Assembly (NCBI RefSeq): GCF_005144885.1 | Contig: NZ_CP039690.1 | Span: forward strand, 2,927,001-2,991,000 | DNA from: Phreatobacter stygius | Lineage (GTDB): Bacteria; Pseudomonadota; Alphaproteobacteria; Rhizobiales; Phreatobacteraceae | Length of the DNA stretch: 64,000 nt | Direction of reading: 5' to 3' | Part shown: one piece after another, positions 7,059 to 17,677 of the stretch | Layout: each line of letters starts with the position of its first letter | How positions within the stretch are numbered: position 1 is the stretch's first letter | Notes under the pieces: generated by a model | The model's input: only the letters and a program-made list of their open reading frames with translations | Told to the model about the DNA's origin: nothing | Database searches by the model: none | Made by a program: the position numbers and the translations under genes

Positions 7059-8765
7059 ATGACCGTGAACGGCTGGCTGCAAGTCCTGCTTCTTCTCATT
7101 CTGGTGGCCGCGACCGCGCGGCCACTCGGCCTGTTCTTCGCAGCCGTGCTCGATGGCCAGAAAACCTGGCTCCATCCGGTCCTGGCCCCGGTCGAGCGCG
7201 GCTTCTACAAGCTCGCCGGCGTCGACCCCGCGAAGGAGCAGCGCTGGACCGACTATGCCATCGCTGTCCTGGTGTTCAACGCCGCGGGCTTCCTGTTCCT
7301 CTATGGCCTGATCCGCCTGCAGACCCTGTTGCCGCTCAATCCGGCCGGCCAGGGCGAGGTTTCGGCCCATCTCGCCTTCAACACGGCGATCTCCTTCGTC
7401 ACCAACACCAACTGGCAGAGCTATGGCGGCGAGACGACCATGTCGCATCTCACCCAGATGCTCGGCCTCACCGTGCAGAACTTCATTTCGGCGGCCACCG
7501 GCATCGCGGTCTTCGCCGCCCTGGCGCGTGCCTTCGCGCGGGAAAAGACCGACGGGCTCGGCAATTTCTGGGTCGACCTGACCCGCTCGACGCTCTACCT
7601 GCTGCTGCCGATCGCGATTGTCACGGCGCTCGTGCTCGTCGCCCTCGGCCTGCCGCAGACGCTGGCTGGCTCAGTCGAGGCGACGACGCTCGAAGGCGCC
7701 AACCAGGTGCTCGCCCAAGGGCCGGTCGCCTCGCAGATCGCGATCAAGCAGCTCGGCACCAATGGCGGCGGCTTCTTCAACGTCAATTCCTCGCATCCCT
7801 TCGAGAACCCCAACGCCTGGAGCAACATGCTCACCGTCTGGGCGATCGTCGCCATGCCGCTCGGCATCGCCATCGCCTTCGGCCGGATGATCGGCCGCGA
7901 GCGCGACGGCTGGGCGCTGTTCGCCGTGATGATGCTGTCTCTCGCGGTCTGCTGCGGCATCGTCTATTGGGCCGAGGCTTCCGGCACGCCGCAAATGGCG
8001 GCGCTCGGCATCAACGGCGCCAATATGGAGGGCAAGGAGGTCCGTTTCGGCCCGGCTCTGTCGGCGGTCTGGACGGTGTTCACCACCGGCGCCTCCAACG
8101 GCTCGGTCAATGCCATGCACGGCTCCTACACGCCGCTCGGCGGCCTGGTGGCGATGTTCTTGATGCAGCTTGGCGAAATCCTGCCGGGCGGTGTCGGTTC
8201 GGGTCTCTACGGCATCATCCTCTATGCCATCCTCGCCATGTTCGTGGCGGGCCTGATGGTGGGCCGGACGCCGGAATATCTCGGCAAGAAGCTCGAATCG
8301 CGCGAGGTCAAGCTCGCCGTCCTCGGCGTGCTGGTCGTGCCGCTCCTGATCCTCGGCTTCGCCGCGGTGTCGATGGTGCTGCCCGCCGCGCTCGCCGGCA
8401 CCGCCAACCCGGGTGCGCGCGGTTATTCCGAGATCCTCTATGCCTTCACCTCGGCTGCCGGCAATAACGGCTCGGCTTTCGCCGGCCTCACCGCCAATGC
8501 CTATTGGTACGACACGACCCTTGGCATCGCCATGCATCTCGGCCGCTTCGCCATCATCGTGCCGGTCATGGCCATTGCCGGCTCGATCGTCGCCAAACCG
8601 AAGCTCGCGCCGTCGGCCGGCACGTTCCCGACCGATACGGCCCTGTTCGTCGGCCTGCTCGCCGGCGTGATCCTGATCCTGGGCGGCCTGCAGTTCTTCC
8701 CAGCCCTGTCTCTCGGCCCGGTTCTCGAGCACATGCAGATGCTCTCCGGCCAGATCGCCAATTGA
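7059..8765 (+). CDS. kdpA: K+-transporting ATPase subunit KdpA (potassium channel-like subunit)
   Basis: A 568-residue polytopic membrane protein, close to the E. coli length of 557. KdpA selects and conducts K+ within KdpFABC. The four selectivity-filter loops are all visible: [11 protein letters not shown] near residue 115, [19 protein letters not shown] near 230, [14 protein letters not shown] near 345, and [13 protein letters not shown] near 470. It is followed by kdpB after 8 bp. Nothing is missing, so the pump should be functional. Confidence 0.98.
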   Translation: MTVNGWLQVLLLLILVAATARPLGLFFAAVLDGQKTWLHPVLAPVERGFYKLAGVDPAKEQRWTDYAIAVLVFNAAGFLFLYGLIRLQTLLPLNPAGQGEVSAHLAFNTAISFVTNTNWQSYGGETTMSHLTQMLGLTVQNFISAATGIAVFAALARAFAREKTDGLGNFWVDLTRSTLYLLLPIAIVTALVLVALGLPQTLAGSVEATTLEGANQVLAQGPVASQIAIKQLGTNGGGFFNVNSSHPFENPNAWSNMLTVWAIVAMPLGIAIAFGRMIGRERDGWALFAVMMLSLAVCCGIVYWAEASGTPQMAALGINGANMEGKEVRFGPALSAVWTVFTTGASNGSVNAMHGSYTPLGGLVAMFLMQLGEILPGGVGSGLYGIILYAILAMFVAGLMVGRTPEYLGKKLESREVKLAVLGVLVVPLLILGFAAVSMVLPAALAGTANPGARGYSEILYAFTSAAGNNGSAFAGLTANAYWYDTTLGIAMHLGRFAIIVPVMAIAGSIVAKPKLAPSAGTFPTDTALFVGLLAGVILILGGLQFFPALSLGPVLEHMQMLSGQIAN

Positions 8766-8773
8766 GGCACATC

Positions 8774-10831
8774 ATGACCCGTAAACGCTATGCGGCGCCG
8801 GCGCTGTTCGCCGGTCCCCTCGTCCAGCAGGCAACCATCGATGCCTTCAGGAAGCTCGATCCGCGCGTCCTCGTCGCCAATCCGGTCATCTTCGTGACCG
8901 AAGCGGTGGCGGCGGTCGTCACCATCGTGCTGATCCGCGATCTCCTGACCGGCGCCGCCACGGCCTTCACCGCCCAGATCGCACTGTGGCTGTGGCTGAC
9001 CGTCATCTTCTCGACCTTCGCCGAGGCGCTGGCCGAGGGCCGTGGCAAGGCCCAGGCCGACGCCTTGCGCCGGACCCGCACCGACACCCGCGCCAAACGG
9101 CTGGTCTCGGCCAGCAATGACCGGATCGTCGAAACGGTCTCGGCGCTCGATCTGAAACCCGGCGACCTCGTGCGGGTCGAGACCGGCGACGTGATCCCCG
9201 GCGACGGCGACATCGTCGCGGGCATCGCCTCGGTCAACGAGGCGGCGATAACAGGCGAGTCCGCCCCGGTCATCCGTGAAGCCGGCGGCGACCGCTCGGC
9301 GGTGACCGGCGGCACCACTGTCGTGTCCGACTGGATCATCGTCAAGGTCACCGCCCAGCCTGGCCATTCCTTCCTCGACCGCATGATCGCGCTGGTCGAG
9401 GGCGCCGAGCGCCAGAAGACCCCGAACGAGATCGCACTCACCGTGCTGCTCGCCGGCATGACCCTGGTGTTCATCGTCGCGGTCGGCACGCTGCCGGGTT
9501 TTGCCGCCTATCACGGCATGGCCATGCCGGTGGTGGTGCTGATCGCGCTCCTGGTCTGCCTCATTCCCACGACCATTGGCGGGCTCCTGTCGGCCATCGG
9601 CATTGCCGGCATGGACCGGTTGTTGAAGTTCAACGTGCTGGCCACCTCCGGCCGCGCGGTCGAGGCGTCGGGCGACGTCGACACGCTGCTGCTCGACAAG
9701 ACCGGCACGATCACCTTCGGCAACCGCATGGCCTCCGAGGTCATCCCGATGCCGGGCATTTCGGCGCATCAGGTGATGGAGGCCGCGGTACTGGCCTCGC
9801 TCGCCGACGAGACCGCCGAAGGCCGCTCGATCCTGGAGCTCGCCCGCAACACCATGAACATCGCGCTCGACCGTCCGGCCGGCGCCAGCTTCATCGAATT
9901 CTCGGCCGCCACCAGGCTGTCGGGCGTCGATCTGGACGGCCGTCGCCTGCGCAAGGGCGCCATCGACTCCGTGGTGAAATTCGCCCGGCAGACCACCTGT
10001 GGCCAGCCGATCACCGAGCCGCCGGGTTTCCGCGAGACGGTCGACCGCATCGCGCGCTCGGGCGGCACGCCGCTCGGTCTGGTCGAGAACGACCGCATCC
10101 TGGGCGTCATCCACCTGAAGGACGTGGTCAAGCCCGACATCAAGGAACGTTTCGCCGAACTGCGCCGCATGGGCATCCGCACCGTCATGGTCACCGGCGA
10201 CAATCCGGCGACGGCGGCGGCGATCGCCTCGGAAGCCGGCGTCGACGATTTCATCGCCGAGGCGACACCCCAGGACAAGCTCGCCTTCATTCGCGCCGAA
10301 CAGTCCAAGGGCCGCCTCGTCGCCATGTGTGGCGACGGCACCAATGACGCGCCGGCGCTGGCCCAGGCCGATGTCGGGGTTGCCATGCAGACCGGCACCC
10401 AGGCCGCACGCGAGGCCGGCAACATGGTCGATCTGGATTCGGACCCGACCAAGCTCATCGAGGTCGTCGGCATCGGCAAGCAATTGTTGATGACCCGCGG
10501 CGCGCTGACCACCTTCTCGATCGCCAATGACGTCGCGAAATATTTCGCCATCCTGCCGGCGCTGTTCGTCGCCTCCCTGCCGGCGCTCGGCGCGCTCAAC
10601 GTCATGGGGCTGTCCAGCCCGCAATCGGCGATCCTGTCGGCGGTCATCTTCAACGCGCTGATCATCGTTGCCCTGGTGCCGCTGGCGCTGAAGGGCGTGG
10701 CCTACCGGCCGGTCGGCGCCGCCGCCCTGCTGCGCCGCAATCTGGTGGTCTACGGGCTCGGCGGGCTCATCGTGCCGTTCGTCGGCATCAAACTCATCGA
10801 CATGGCCGTCACAGCCATTGGTCTCAGCTGA
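8774..10831 (+). CDS. kdpB: K+-transporting P-type ATPase subunit KdpB
   Basis: A 685-residue P-type ATPase that powers K+ uptake in KdpFABC. It carries the actuator TGES loop, the phosphorylation motif [10 protein letters not shown], the nucleotide-domain motif [12 protein letters not shown], and the hinge [14 protein letters not shown]. The open frame extends 90 codons upstream inside kdpA, but the ATG at 8774 gives the standard KdpB start (family length about 680) 8 bp after kdpA. It is followed by kdpC after 11 bp. Confidence 0.98.
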   Translation: MTRKRYAAPALFAGPLVQQATIDAFRKLDPRVLVANPVIFVTEAVAAVVTIVLIRDLLTGAATAFTAQIALWLWLTVIFSTFAEALAEGRGKAQADALRRTRTDTRAKRLVSASNDRIVETVSALDLKPGDLVRVETGDVIPGDGDIVAGIASVNEAAITGESAPVIREAGGDRSAVTGGTTVVSDWIIVKVTAQPGHSFLDRMIALVEGAERQKTPNEIALTVLLAGMTLVFIVAVGTLPGFAAYHGMAMPVVVLIALLVCLIPTTIGGLLSAIGIAGMDRLLKFNVLATSGRAVEASGDVDTLLLDKTGTITFGNRMASEVIPMPGISAHQVMEAAVLASLADETAEGRSILELARNTMNIALDRPAGASFIEFSAATRLSGVDLDGRRLRKGAIDSVVKFARQTTCGQPITEPPGFRETVDRIARSGGTPLGLVENDRILGVIHLKDVVKPDIKERFAELRRMGIRTVMVTGDNPATAAAIASEAGVDDFIAEATPQDKLAFIRAEQSKGRLVAMCGDGTNDAPALAQADVGVAMQTGTQAAREAGNMVDLDSDPTKLIEVVGIGKQLLMTRGALTTFSIANDVAKYFAILPALFVASLPALGALNVMGLSSPQSAILSAVIFNALIIVALVPLALKGVAYRPVGAAALLRRNLVVYGLGGLIVPFVGIKLIDMAVTAIGLS

Positions 10832-10842
10832 GGACAGCGATC

Positions 10843-11445
10843 ATGATCGCCCATCTTCGACCCGCATGCGTGCTTCTGGCCCTGTTCACCGTCCTGACCG
10901 GCCTGGTCTACCCCCTCGCCATCACCGGCATTGCCCAGGCGGTCTTGCCGAGCCAGGCCAATGGCTCGCTGATCGTTCGCGACGGCAAGGTCGTCGGCTC
11001 CGAACTGATCGGCCAGTCCTTCACCTCGCAGCGCTATTTCCACCCGCGCCCCTCGGCGACCTCGGCCGCCGATCCGCAGGACGCGACCAAGACGGTCGAC
11101 GCGCCCTATAACGCCGCCGCCTCGACCGGCTCCAATCTCGGCCCCCTGACAGGCAAGCTGGTCGATCGCGTCAAGGCCGATATCGAGACGCTGCGCGCGG
11201 CTGGCGTCCAGGGACCGATCCCGCCGGATGCGGTGACCACCTCCGGCTCGGGTCTCGACCCGCATATCACGCCGGAGAATGCGCTGACCCAGGTCGGGCG
11301 TGTCGCGGCCGCCCGCAATCTGCCGGCCGACCGGGTGCGCCAGCTGGTCGAGGCGCAGGTCGAGGGCCGCGCTCTCGGCCTGGTCGGCGAGCGGCGGGTC
11401 AATGTGCTCCGGCTCAATCTCGCACTCGACGCACTTCGGTCCTAA
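10843..11445 (+). CDS. kdpC: K+-transporting ATPase subunit KdpC
   Basis: A 200-residue protein with one N-terminal membrane helix ([20 protein letters not shown]) and the KdpC periplasmic domain: [27 protein letters not shown], and [14 protein letters not shown]. KdpC increases ATP affinity of KdpB and assembles the complex. The order F-A-B-C is standard. Its stop is followed by kdpD after 9 bp. Confidence 0.97.
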   Translation: MIAHLRPACVLLALFTVLTGLVYPLAITGIAQAVLPSQANGSLIVRDGKVVGSELIGQSFTSQRYFHPRPSATSAADPQDATKTVDAPYNAAASTGSNLGPLTGKLVDRVKADIETLRAAGVQGPIPPDAVTTSGSGLDPHITPENALTQVGRVAAARNLPADRVRQLVEAQVEGRALGLVGERRVNVLRLNLALDALRS

Positions 11446-11454
11446 ACTGACCGG

Positions 11455-14133
11455 ATGGCCGTTGACGAAACGAATCGCCCCGACCCCGATGCACTCCTGG
11501 CCTTGGCCCGGAAGGCGGGCCGTGGCCGTCTGAAGATCTTCCTCGGCGCCTCGCCCGGCGTCGGCAAGACCTATGCCATGCTGGCCTCGGGGCGGGAGCA
11601 GCGGGCGGCCGGCGCCGATGTCGTCGCCGGTCTCATCGAGACCCACGGCCGGCGCGAAACCGAAGCGCTGGTCGAGGGTTTCGAGGTCATTCCCCGGCAA
11701 TTGATCGTCTACCGCAACCGCGCGGTGCCGGAGTTCGATCTCGATGCGGCGCTCGCCCGCAGGCCGGCTTTGCTTCTGGTCGATGAGCTCGCCCATACCA
11801 ATGTGCCGGGGTCGCGCCATCCGAAACGCTGGATGGACGTCAAGGAACTGCTGGCCGCCGGCATCGATGTCTGGACAACGCTCAATGTCCAGCACCTGGA
11901 CAGCCTGAACGACGTCGTCCTGAAGATCACCAAGGTCCGGGTGCGCGAGACCGTGCCGGACCGGGTGTTCGAGGAGGCCGACGAGGTCGTCCTGGTCGAC
12001 CTGCCGCCCGACGAGCTCCTGAAGCGGCTGGCCGAGGGCAAGGTCTATGTCCAGGAGACCGCGACCCAGGCGGTGCAGAGCTTCTTCAAGCCGCAAAACC
12101 TGACGGCGCTGCGCGAACTGGCGCTCCGGCGCACCGCCGAGACGGTCGACGCCTCGCTGGTCGAACGCATGCGCGCCGGCGCCATCGAGGGCCCCTGGGC
12201 CGCCGGGGAGCGCATTCTGGCGCTGGTCGGCCCGGATCCCCTGTCGCCTTTCGTGGTGCGTCAGGCCAAGCGCATGGCCGATGTCATGGACGCCCCCTGG
12301 ACCGTCATCTCGGTCGAGCGGCCAACCGATGTCCTGGCCGAGGCCAAGCGCCGGCGGCTCGACGAGACGCTGCAGCTCGCCAAGGACCTGGGCGCCGAGA
12401 CCGAGCGGCTTGTCGGTGCCGACATCCCGAGCGAAGTGTTGCGTTATGCCCGGCGCGAGAACGTCACCCAGATCGTCGTCGGCCGGTCGACCGGCGGGCG
12501 CATCGCCGTCCTGTTCGGCCGGGCGCTGGCGCAGGAACTGGTGCGCCAGGCCGCCGACATCAGCGTCCATGTGGTGACCGCGACGCCGGAAAAGCAGGAA
12601 CGGCCGGCGGCCAGGCTGTTGCCACGCCGGCTCCGCGCCTGGCCCTATCTCGGATCGGCGGCGCTGGTTGGCGCGGCCGTGCTGTTCGGCGAAGTGATCG
12701 GTGGCAATGCCACCATGCCGAACCTGTCGCTGGTCTTCCTGGCGGCGGTGGTCGGCGCCGCGGTGGCCTTCGGCCGCTGGCCGGCGATCGTCGCTTCGGC
12801 CCTGTCTTTCCTCGCCTATAATTTCTTCTTCATCGAGCCGATCTACACGCTGACCGTGGCGCAGCCGCATGAACTGCTGGCGCTGTTGGTCTTCCTGGTC
12901 GTCGCCGTGCTGGTCTCGACGCTCGCCGGCCGGGTCCGCGACCAGGCCCGCATTGCCTCCGACCGCATGCGCGCGACGCGCAGGCTCTATGATTTCTCGC
13001 GGCGGATTTCCGGCATTGCCTCGCTCGACGAGGTTGCCGAGGCCGCCGCCAGCGACATGCATGGGGCGCTCGCCCGCAATGTGGTGATCCTGCTTGCCCG
13101 CGATGGCGACATTGCCCTGACCGGCATGTGGCCGCCGGTCGACGAACTGGACGCGGCCAGCATGGCGGCGGCGCGCTGGGCGCATGAACATGACGAGCCG
13201 GCCGGCAGCAAGACCCAGACCTTGCCGACCGCGCCCTGGCTGTTCGTGCCGCTGAAGACGCCGCGCGCCCGGGTCGGCGTCATCGGTATATCGGAGGCTT
13301 CCGACGGTGCGCCGCTCGACCCCGAGGCGCGTTCGCTGTTCGACACGCTGGCCGAGCAGACGGCGGCGGCGATCGAGCGTGCCTCGCTGTCGCGCGAGAT
13401 GGGCGCGGTCAAGGCGGCGGCCGAGACCGAGCGGGTGCGCAACACGCTGCTCGCCTCGATCAGCCACGATTTCCGCACGCCGCTCGCCTCGATCCTCGGC
13501 GCTTCGACCACGCTGATCGCCTTTGGCGACAAGATGGCCGGCACGACCCGGGCCGACATGCTGACCCAGATCAAGGAGGAGACCGAACATCTCGACCGGA
13601 TGGTGCGCGACCTCCTGGCCATCACCCGCCTGGAGGCCGGCGGGCTCGAGCTCCGGCGCGATTGGCTCGACCTGAAGGAAACCGCCAACCGGGTGGCGAT
13701 CGCGGCGCGCCGGCGCTGGCCCGGCCGGGTCATCGATGTCCTGGCGGCGGGCGCGCCGCTGGTCGAGGCCGATGCCACGCTGATCGAGCAGGCGCTGTCC
13801 AACATTGTCGAGAACGCGCTCAGGCATGGCGGGCCCGAGGCCCGCGTCGTCCTGTCGGTGCGCGAGGCGGCGGGCGATGCCGTGATTGCCGTCACCGATG
13901 ACGGCGCCGGCATCACCGCCGAGGCCCTGCCGCATATCTTCGAGAAATTCGCCTCCAGCGGCGCCCGCGACCGGCGCGACGGCGGCGAGAGCACCGGGCT
14001 CGGATTGGCCATTGCCAAAGGCATTGTCGAGGCGCATGGCGGAACCATCCAGGCCGAAAGCCCGGTGGATGGACAGGGCGGGACGCGGCTGACCATCAGG
14101 CTCGCGAAACCGGCGGAAACGAAGGCGTCATGA
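11455..14133 (+). CDS. kdpD: Sensor histidine kinase KdpD
   Basis: An 892-residue full-length KdpD. It has an N-terminal KdpD domain with Walker A (GASPGVGKT, near residue 30), a universal-stress-like domain to about residue 370, four membrane helices between about 395 and 495, a GAF-like region, the HisKA box SISHDFRTPLASI near residue 665, and a HATPase domain (NIVENALRHGG, then STGLGLAIAKGI). It senses low K+ or ionic stress and phosphorylates KdpE. It overlaps kdpE by 4 bp, so the two are coupled. Confidence 0.97.
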   Translation: MAVDETNRPDPDALLALARKAGRGRLKIFLGASPGVGKTYAMLASGREQRAAGADVVAGLIETHGRRETEALVEGFEVIPRQLIVYRNRAVPEFDLDAALARRPALLLVDELAHTNVPGSRHPKRWMDVKELLAAGIDVWTTLNVQHLDSLNDVVLKITKVRVRETVPDRVFEEADEVVLVDLPPDELLKRLAEGKVYVQETATQAVQSFFKPQNLTALRELALRRTAETVDASLVERMRAGAIEGPWAAGERILALVGPDPLSPFVVRQAKRMADVMDAPWTVISVERPTDVLAEAKRRRLDETLQLAKDLGAETERLVGADIPSEVLRYARRENVTQIVVGRSTGGRIAVLFGRALAQELVRQAADISVHVVTATPEKQERPAARLLPRRLRAWPYLGSAALVGAAVLFGEVIGGNATMPNLSLVFLAAVVGAAVAFGRWPAIVASALSFLAYNFFFIEPIYTLTVAQPHELLALLVFLVVAVLVSTLAGRVRDQARIASDRMRATRRLYDFSRRISGIASLDEVAEAAASDMHGALARNVVILLARDGDIALTGMWPPVDELDAASMAAARWAHEHDEPAGSKTQTLPTAPWLFVPLKTPRARVGVIGISEASDGAPLDPEARSLFDTLAEQTAAAIERASLSREMGAVKAAAETERVRNTLLASISHDFRTPLASILGASTTLIAFGDKMAGTTRADMLTQIKEETEHLDRMVRDLLAITRLEAGGLELRRDWLDLKETANRVAIAARRRWPGRVIDVLAAGAPLVEADATLIEQALSNIVENALRHGGPEARVVLSVREAAGDAVIAVTDDGAGITAEALPHIFEKFASSGARDRRDGGESTGLGLAIAKGIVEAHGGTIQAESPVDGQGGTRLTIRLAKPAETKAS

Positions 14134-14816
14134 GCATGAAGACCCGCATCCTGGTGGTCGACGACGAGGCCGCGATTCATCGCTTCCTGACGCCGGCCCT
14201 GGAGGCCTCCGACTACCAGGTGGTCAGCGTCACCAACGGCAGCGACGCGGTGCGCCGCATTGCCGGCTCGGCGCCCGACGGAGTGATCCTCGATCTCGGC
14301 CTGCCGGACATGGACGGCAAGGAGGTGATCGCCAAGGTGCGCGCCTTCTCCGACGTGCCGATCGTCGTGCTGTCGGCGCGCGACCGCGAGGCCGAGAAGA
14401 TCGAGGCGCTCGATCTCGGCGCCGACGACTATGTCAACAAGCCGTTCGGCATCGGCGAGCTCCTGGCGCGGGTCCGTGCCGCGCTGCGCCATCGCAAGGG
14501 CGGGGCGGCCGAACAATCGGTCTTCGCCGTCGGGCCGATCGAGATCGACGTGCCGGCCCATCGGGCCACCAGCGCCGGCAGCGATTTGAAACTGACGCCG
14601 AAGGAATTCGAACTGCTGGTGCTGCTCGCCCGCAATGCCGGCAAGGTGATGACCCATCGCCAGATCCTGGCGGCGGTCTGGGGACCGGCCCATGTCGAGG
14701 ACACCCAATATCTGCGTGTCTATGTCGGCCAGCTCAGGCAGAAGATCGAAGCCGATCCGGCCGAGCCCAGGCTGATCCTGACCGAGCCGGGCATCGGTTA
14801 CCGGATGGGCGAATAG
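14130..14816 (+). CDS. kdpE: Response regulator KdpE
   Basis: A 228-residue OmpR/PhoB-type regulator. The receiver domain (residues 1-120) has the acidic pair VVDDEAA, the phosphoacceptor Asp in ILDLGLPDMDG, and the KPF loop. The C-terminal winged helix runs from about residue 130 (LTPKEFELLVLLARN). It activates kdpFABC when phosphorylated by KdpD. Here it lies in the same operon as its targets. A second ATG six bases later (14136) is also possible. Confidence 0.97.
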   Translation: MSMKTRILVVDDEAAIHRFLTPALEASDYQVVSVTNGSDAVRRIAGSAPDGVILDLGLPDMDGKEVIAKVRAFSDVPIVVLSARDREAEKIEALDLGADDYVNKPFGIGELLARVRAALRHRKGGAAEQSVFAVGPIEIDVPAHRATSAGSDLKLTPKEFELLVLLARNAGKVMTHRQILAAVWGPAHVEDTQYLRVYVGQLRQKIEADPAEPRLILTEPGIGYRMGE

Positions 14817-14839
14817 CCGGCCAAATGAGCCGCTAGCCG

Positions 14840-15667
14840 CTATTCACACAGGCGCGATTCGCCGTTGCGGCCCCTGGGCTCGCGGTCGAAATGCAGATGG
14901 TTGGCATGGGCTGCGTTGGAGCCCGGGCCAAGCACGGTGGTGAACCAGCCGCAGGCGGCGCGGCGGACCGCGTCGATGAAGCGCTTCTGCGTGTCGTCGG
15001 CGGGATGTTCGACCACGATCCGCTTGGTGTCGGCGAGCCCGAACCAGGCGATGTCGATGGCCCGGCCCTGGCCGTGGGAACTGATCCGGGCGCCGGCGAC
15101 CCGGTTGCGCGGCCGGCATTCGAAGCCCGGGCCGGTGCCGAGCCGCGCCAGCTGTGTCTCGAACTGGCTCCTGGCCAGCGGCGCCATCAGGTCGCGCGCG
15201 AACAGCGCGAGCGTCTCGGCGAAGGGGCAGTCGACCAGCGGCCGGTCCGGCAGGTCCAGCACCTGTCCGGCGCCGAGATCCAGGGCCTCGAGGCGAACCG
15301 GGGTAGCGATCGAACAGATGTTCGCCGCCGTGTCCGGCACGGGCGCGGCCACGAAACGCACGCCGATGGCGCGCAGCCGATCGAGACAGGCGGCGGTCGC
15401 TGGAGCCACCGGGGCGGGCTCGCCGGATCGGGTCTCGGCCGCGGCCGCGGCGGCCGGAGCCGCAGCCGGGCCAGGTGCTGCGACGGCCGGGGCCTCCGGC
15501 GGCCTTGGCAGCGGCACCGGGGCTGGCGGCACCATGCGGGCCGGCACCGGTCGTGACCGGTACCGGCGGGCGGCCTCGGCTGGCGAGGCATGGCCCGCGA
15601 CGATCAGCACGATCGCGAGCGACACCGGTAGCGACAAGCCGAAGCGGCCGGAGCCGGATGCCATCAC
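14840..15667 (-). CDS. Extensin-like C-terminal domain protein with LAS-peptidase residues
   Basis: A 275-residue exported protein: signal peptide to about residue 32, a Pro/Ala-rich linker (33-90), then the bacterial extensin-like C-terminal domain (about 90-275) with several Cys. The domain holds SSHGQGRAID and HLHFD, which match the S-x-H-x-x-G-x-A-x-D and H-x-H metal-binding motifs of LAS peptidases (VanY, MepA). I infer a periplasmic zinc peptidase acting on peptidoglycan. It is convergent with kdpE, 23 bp apart, and is transcribed away from the ChaN-like gene. Confidence 0.85.
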   Translation of the reverse strand: MMASGSGRFGLSLPVSLAIVLIVAGHASPAEAARRYRSRPVPARMVPPAPVPLPRPPEAPAVAAPGPAAAPAAAAAAETRSGEPAPVAPATAACLDRLRAIGVRFVAAPVPDTAANICSIATPVRLEALDLGAGQVLDLPDRPLVDCPFAETLALFARDLMAPLARSQFETQLARLGTGPGFECRPRNRVAGARISSHGQGRAIDIAWFGLADTKRIVVEHPADDTQKRFIDAVRRAACGWFTTVLGPGSNAAHANHLHFDREPRGRNGESRLCE

Positions 15668-15869
15668 GCCATCCTCTGCTTTTTCGGGAAAGGGCCCATC
15701 GCAACGGGCAACGAGGGTCCCGGGTCAACGCGAACCGGCCGCCTTGGTTCCGCTCGGCAGTGCCGGCGGCTTGACGGCGGCCGCGAATATGCGTCTTGGG
15801 AGAGCTGCGTCCACGGCGCCGTCAAGCGATCCGGACAGATCCCGTCTCCCGATCGCGAGTTCCCTCGAC

Positions 15870-16733
15870 ATGACCTTTCTTGAGCACCCGCGCGCCACCT
15901 GGCTCGATCCGACCTCCGGAGGTTTGCGCGACCAGGCCGAACTGATGCACGCCGTGGCCCGGCAGCAGGTGGTGCTGCTCGGCGAAACCCACGATGTCGC
16001 TGAAATCCACCGCTGGCAGCTGCACGTCACGACCTATCTGCACGGATTGAGGCCCCATCTGGCGGTCGGCTACGAGATGTTCCCGCGCCGCGTACAGCCG
16101 GTGCTCGATCGCTGGGTCGAGGGCGCCTATTCGACCGCGGGCTTTCTCGAGGCGGTCGAATGGCCCGATGTCTGGGGTTTCGACGCCGAACTCTACCTGC
16201 CGCTGTTGCATTTCTGCCGCCAGCAACGCGTCCGCATGCTGGCGCTGAACTGCCATCGGCCGCTGGTCACGCGGGTCGGCAAGGAGGGCTGGAAGGCGAT
16301 CCCCGAGGACGAACGCGACGGCCTGACGCCGGCGGCTGCGGCGACGCCTGCCTATCGCGACTATCTGTTCGCGATCACCGGAGGCGCCGGCCCGGCCCGC
16401 ACGGCGGCAAGCGCCCAGGATCCGGCCTTTGATCGTTTCGTCCGGGCGCAGCAGACCTGGGACCGGGCTTTCGCCTGCAATATCGCCCGCGTGCTCGACG
16501 AAGCCGAACCGCCGCTGGTGGTCGGTATCATTGGCCGCGGCCATCTCGAATATGGCCATGGCACGCCTTTCCAGTTGCGTGATCTCGGTGTCGGGCCGGT
16601 GGCCGTGCTGCTGCCGACCGACCAGGCGCGCCACCAGGCCGGCGCGATATCGGGCCTGGCCGATGCGATCTTCCGGCTCGACACTCCCGAGCCGCCATCG
16701 GCGTTCCGCGCCAGGCGCGACCGCCAGACCTGA
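15870..16733 (+). CDS. ChaN-family heme/iron-associated protein
   Basis: A 287-residue protein of the ChaN/DUF399 family. Visible family motifs are VVLLGETHDVAEIHRWQ near the start, the GYEMFPRRVQPVLDRW stretch, and GIIGRGHLEYGHGTPFQL near the end. In Campylobacter, ChaN binds heme and is an iron-regulated surface lipoprotein. Here no signal peptide or lipobox is seen at this start. An in-frame ATG at 15789 would add 27 residues but does not add a convincing signal either. Location and role are therefore open. The next gene starts 139 bp later with its own promoter. Confidence 0.8.
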   Translation: MTFLEHPRATWLDPTSGGLRDQAELMHAVARQQVVLLGETHDVAEIHRWQLHVTTYLHGLRPHLAVGYEMFPRRVQPVLDRWVEGAYSTAGFLEAVEWPDVWGFDAELYLPLLHFCRQQRVRMLALNCHRPLVTRVGKEGWKAIPEDERDGLTPAAAATPAYRDYLFAITGGAGPARTAASAQDPAFDRFVRAQQTWDRAFACNIARVLDEAEPPLVVGIIGRGHLEYGHGTPFQLRDLGVGPVAVLLPTDQARHQAGAISGLADAIFRLDTPEPPSAFRARRDRQT

Positions 16734-16815
16734 TCCCCTTCGGGCCTGACCTCCTTCAAGACCTGCCATCCGCGCCCCTGGGCCGGTTCGCCGGATGCCG
16801 CGCAGCGCTTGCCAC

Positions 16816-16857
16816 TTGCCATGATCATTTAGTTATGATTTATAATTGTTATATTGC
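16816..16857 (+). promoter_or_regulatory. Promoter and possible MarR site of the hydroxycinnamate operon
   Basis: A markedly AT-rich stretch in GC-rich DNA. TTGCCA at 16816 and TATAAT at 16841 are 19 bp apart and could be the -35 and -10 boxes for the crotonase gene (start 16873). An ATGATTTATA element overlaps the -10 box and resembles ATGATTATATA, found on the opposite strand in the livH/MarR intergenic region near 42200. This suggests both promoters answer to the same MarR regulator. Confidence 0.45.
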
Positions 16858-16872
16858 AGTCGGAGTTCGCCG

Positions 16873-17676
16873 ATGTCCAAAGCCGGAACCGCTTCCGCCC
16901 GCCCCTTATCGGGCCCGCTGACCGTCGTGGTCGCAGGCGCCGTGATGACGGTCGGCATCAACCGGCCGCACAAGCGCAACGCCATCGACGACGCGACCGT
17001 GCTGGCGCTGGACGGCTGTTTTCAGGCCATCCCTGGGGGTGTCCGGGTGGCGATCATCCATGGTGTCGGCGAGCATTTCTGCGCCGGTCTCGACCTGTCG
17101 GAACTGACCGAGCGCGACACCACCGAAGGCCTGATGCATTCCAGGCTCTGGCACAGGGCCTTCGACAAGATCCAGTTCGGCCCGGTGCCGGTGATCGCCG
17201 CCCTGCAAGGCGCGGTGATCGGCGGCGGCCTGGAGCTGGCCTCGGCCTGCCATATCCGGGTCGCCGAGCGGAGCGCCTTCTATGCCCTGCCGGAAGGCCA
17301 GCGCGGCATCTTTGTCGGCGGCGGCGGCTCGGTTCGCCTGCCGCGCCTGATCGGCGTTGCCCGGATGGCGGACATGATGCTGACCGGCCGCACCTATGGC
17401 GCCGAAGAGGGCGTGCCGCTCGGTTTCTCGCAATATCTGGTCGACAATGGCCAGGGGCTCGCGACCGCGCGCGATCTGGCGGCCAAGGTCGCAGCCAATG
17501 CGCCAATGACCAATTTTGCGGTGGTGCAGGCCTTGCCGCGCATTGCCGACCTGGACCCGCAGGCCGGCCTCCTGATGGAATCGCTGATGGCGGCGGTCGC
17601 CCAGAACGACCACGAGGCGAAGAGCCGGATCCAGGCCTTCCTGACCAAGAAGGCCGGCAAGGTGAAGCCGGGCTAG
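16873..17676 (+). CDS. Crotonase-family enoyl-CoA hydratase (hydroxycinnamoyl-CoA hydratase, likely)
   Basis: A 267-residue crotonase. The oxyanion-hole segments HFCAGLDLSEL (near residue 75) and ALQGAVIGGGLELASACHI (near 115) are present, as is the catalytic-Glu region ALPEGQRGIFVGGGG (near 145). It heads the operon with feruloyl-CoA synthase, thiolase and thioesterase, so the probable job is hydration of p-coumaroyl-CoA or feruloyl-CoA. Because a thiolase follows, I favour a beta-oxidative route over the one-step hydratase-lyase, though the latter cannot be excluded. The ATG at 16873 is chosen for its MSKAG start. The IS481 target duplication contains its TAG stop, which remains intact. Confidence 0.88.
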   Translation: MSKAGTASARPLSGPLTVVVAGAVMTVGINRPHKRNAIDDATVLALDGCFQAIPGGVRVAIIHGVGEHFCAGLDLSELTERDTTEGLMHSRLWHRAFDKIQFGPVPVIAALQGAVIGGGLELASACHIRVAERSAFYALPEGQRGIFVGGGGSVRLPRLIGVARMADMMLTGRTYGAEEGVPLGFSQYLVDNGQGLATARDLAAKVAANAPMTNFAVVQALPRIADLDPQAGLLMESLMAAVAQNDHEAKSRIQAFLTKKAGKVKPG

Positions 17677-17677
17677 G

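Noticed and set aside
8501-10624. 707-codon minus-strand open frame
   Set aside because: It is antisense to kdpB, with shadow-type composition and no motif.
10750-14037. 1095-codon minus-strand open frame
   Set aside because: It lies opposite kdpC, kdpD and the end of kdpB, is rich in Arg, Gly and Asp as expected for an antisense frame of high-GC DNA, and has no domain. The plus-strand Kdp proteins are certain.
16846-16872. Upstream ATG for the crotonase
   Set aside because: It would place the start inside the AT-rich promoter region next to the -10 box. The ATG at 16873 fits the family N-terminus.
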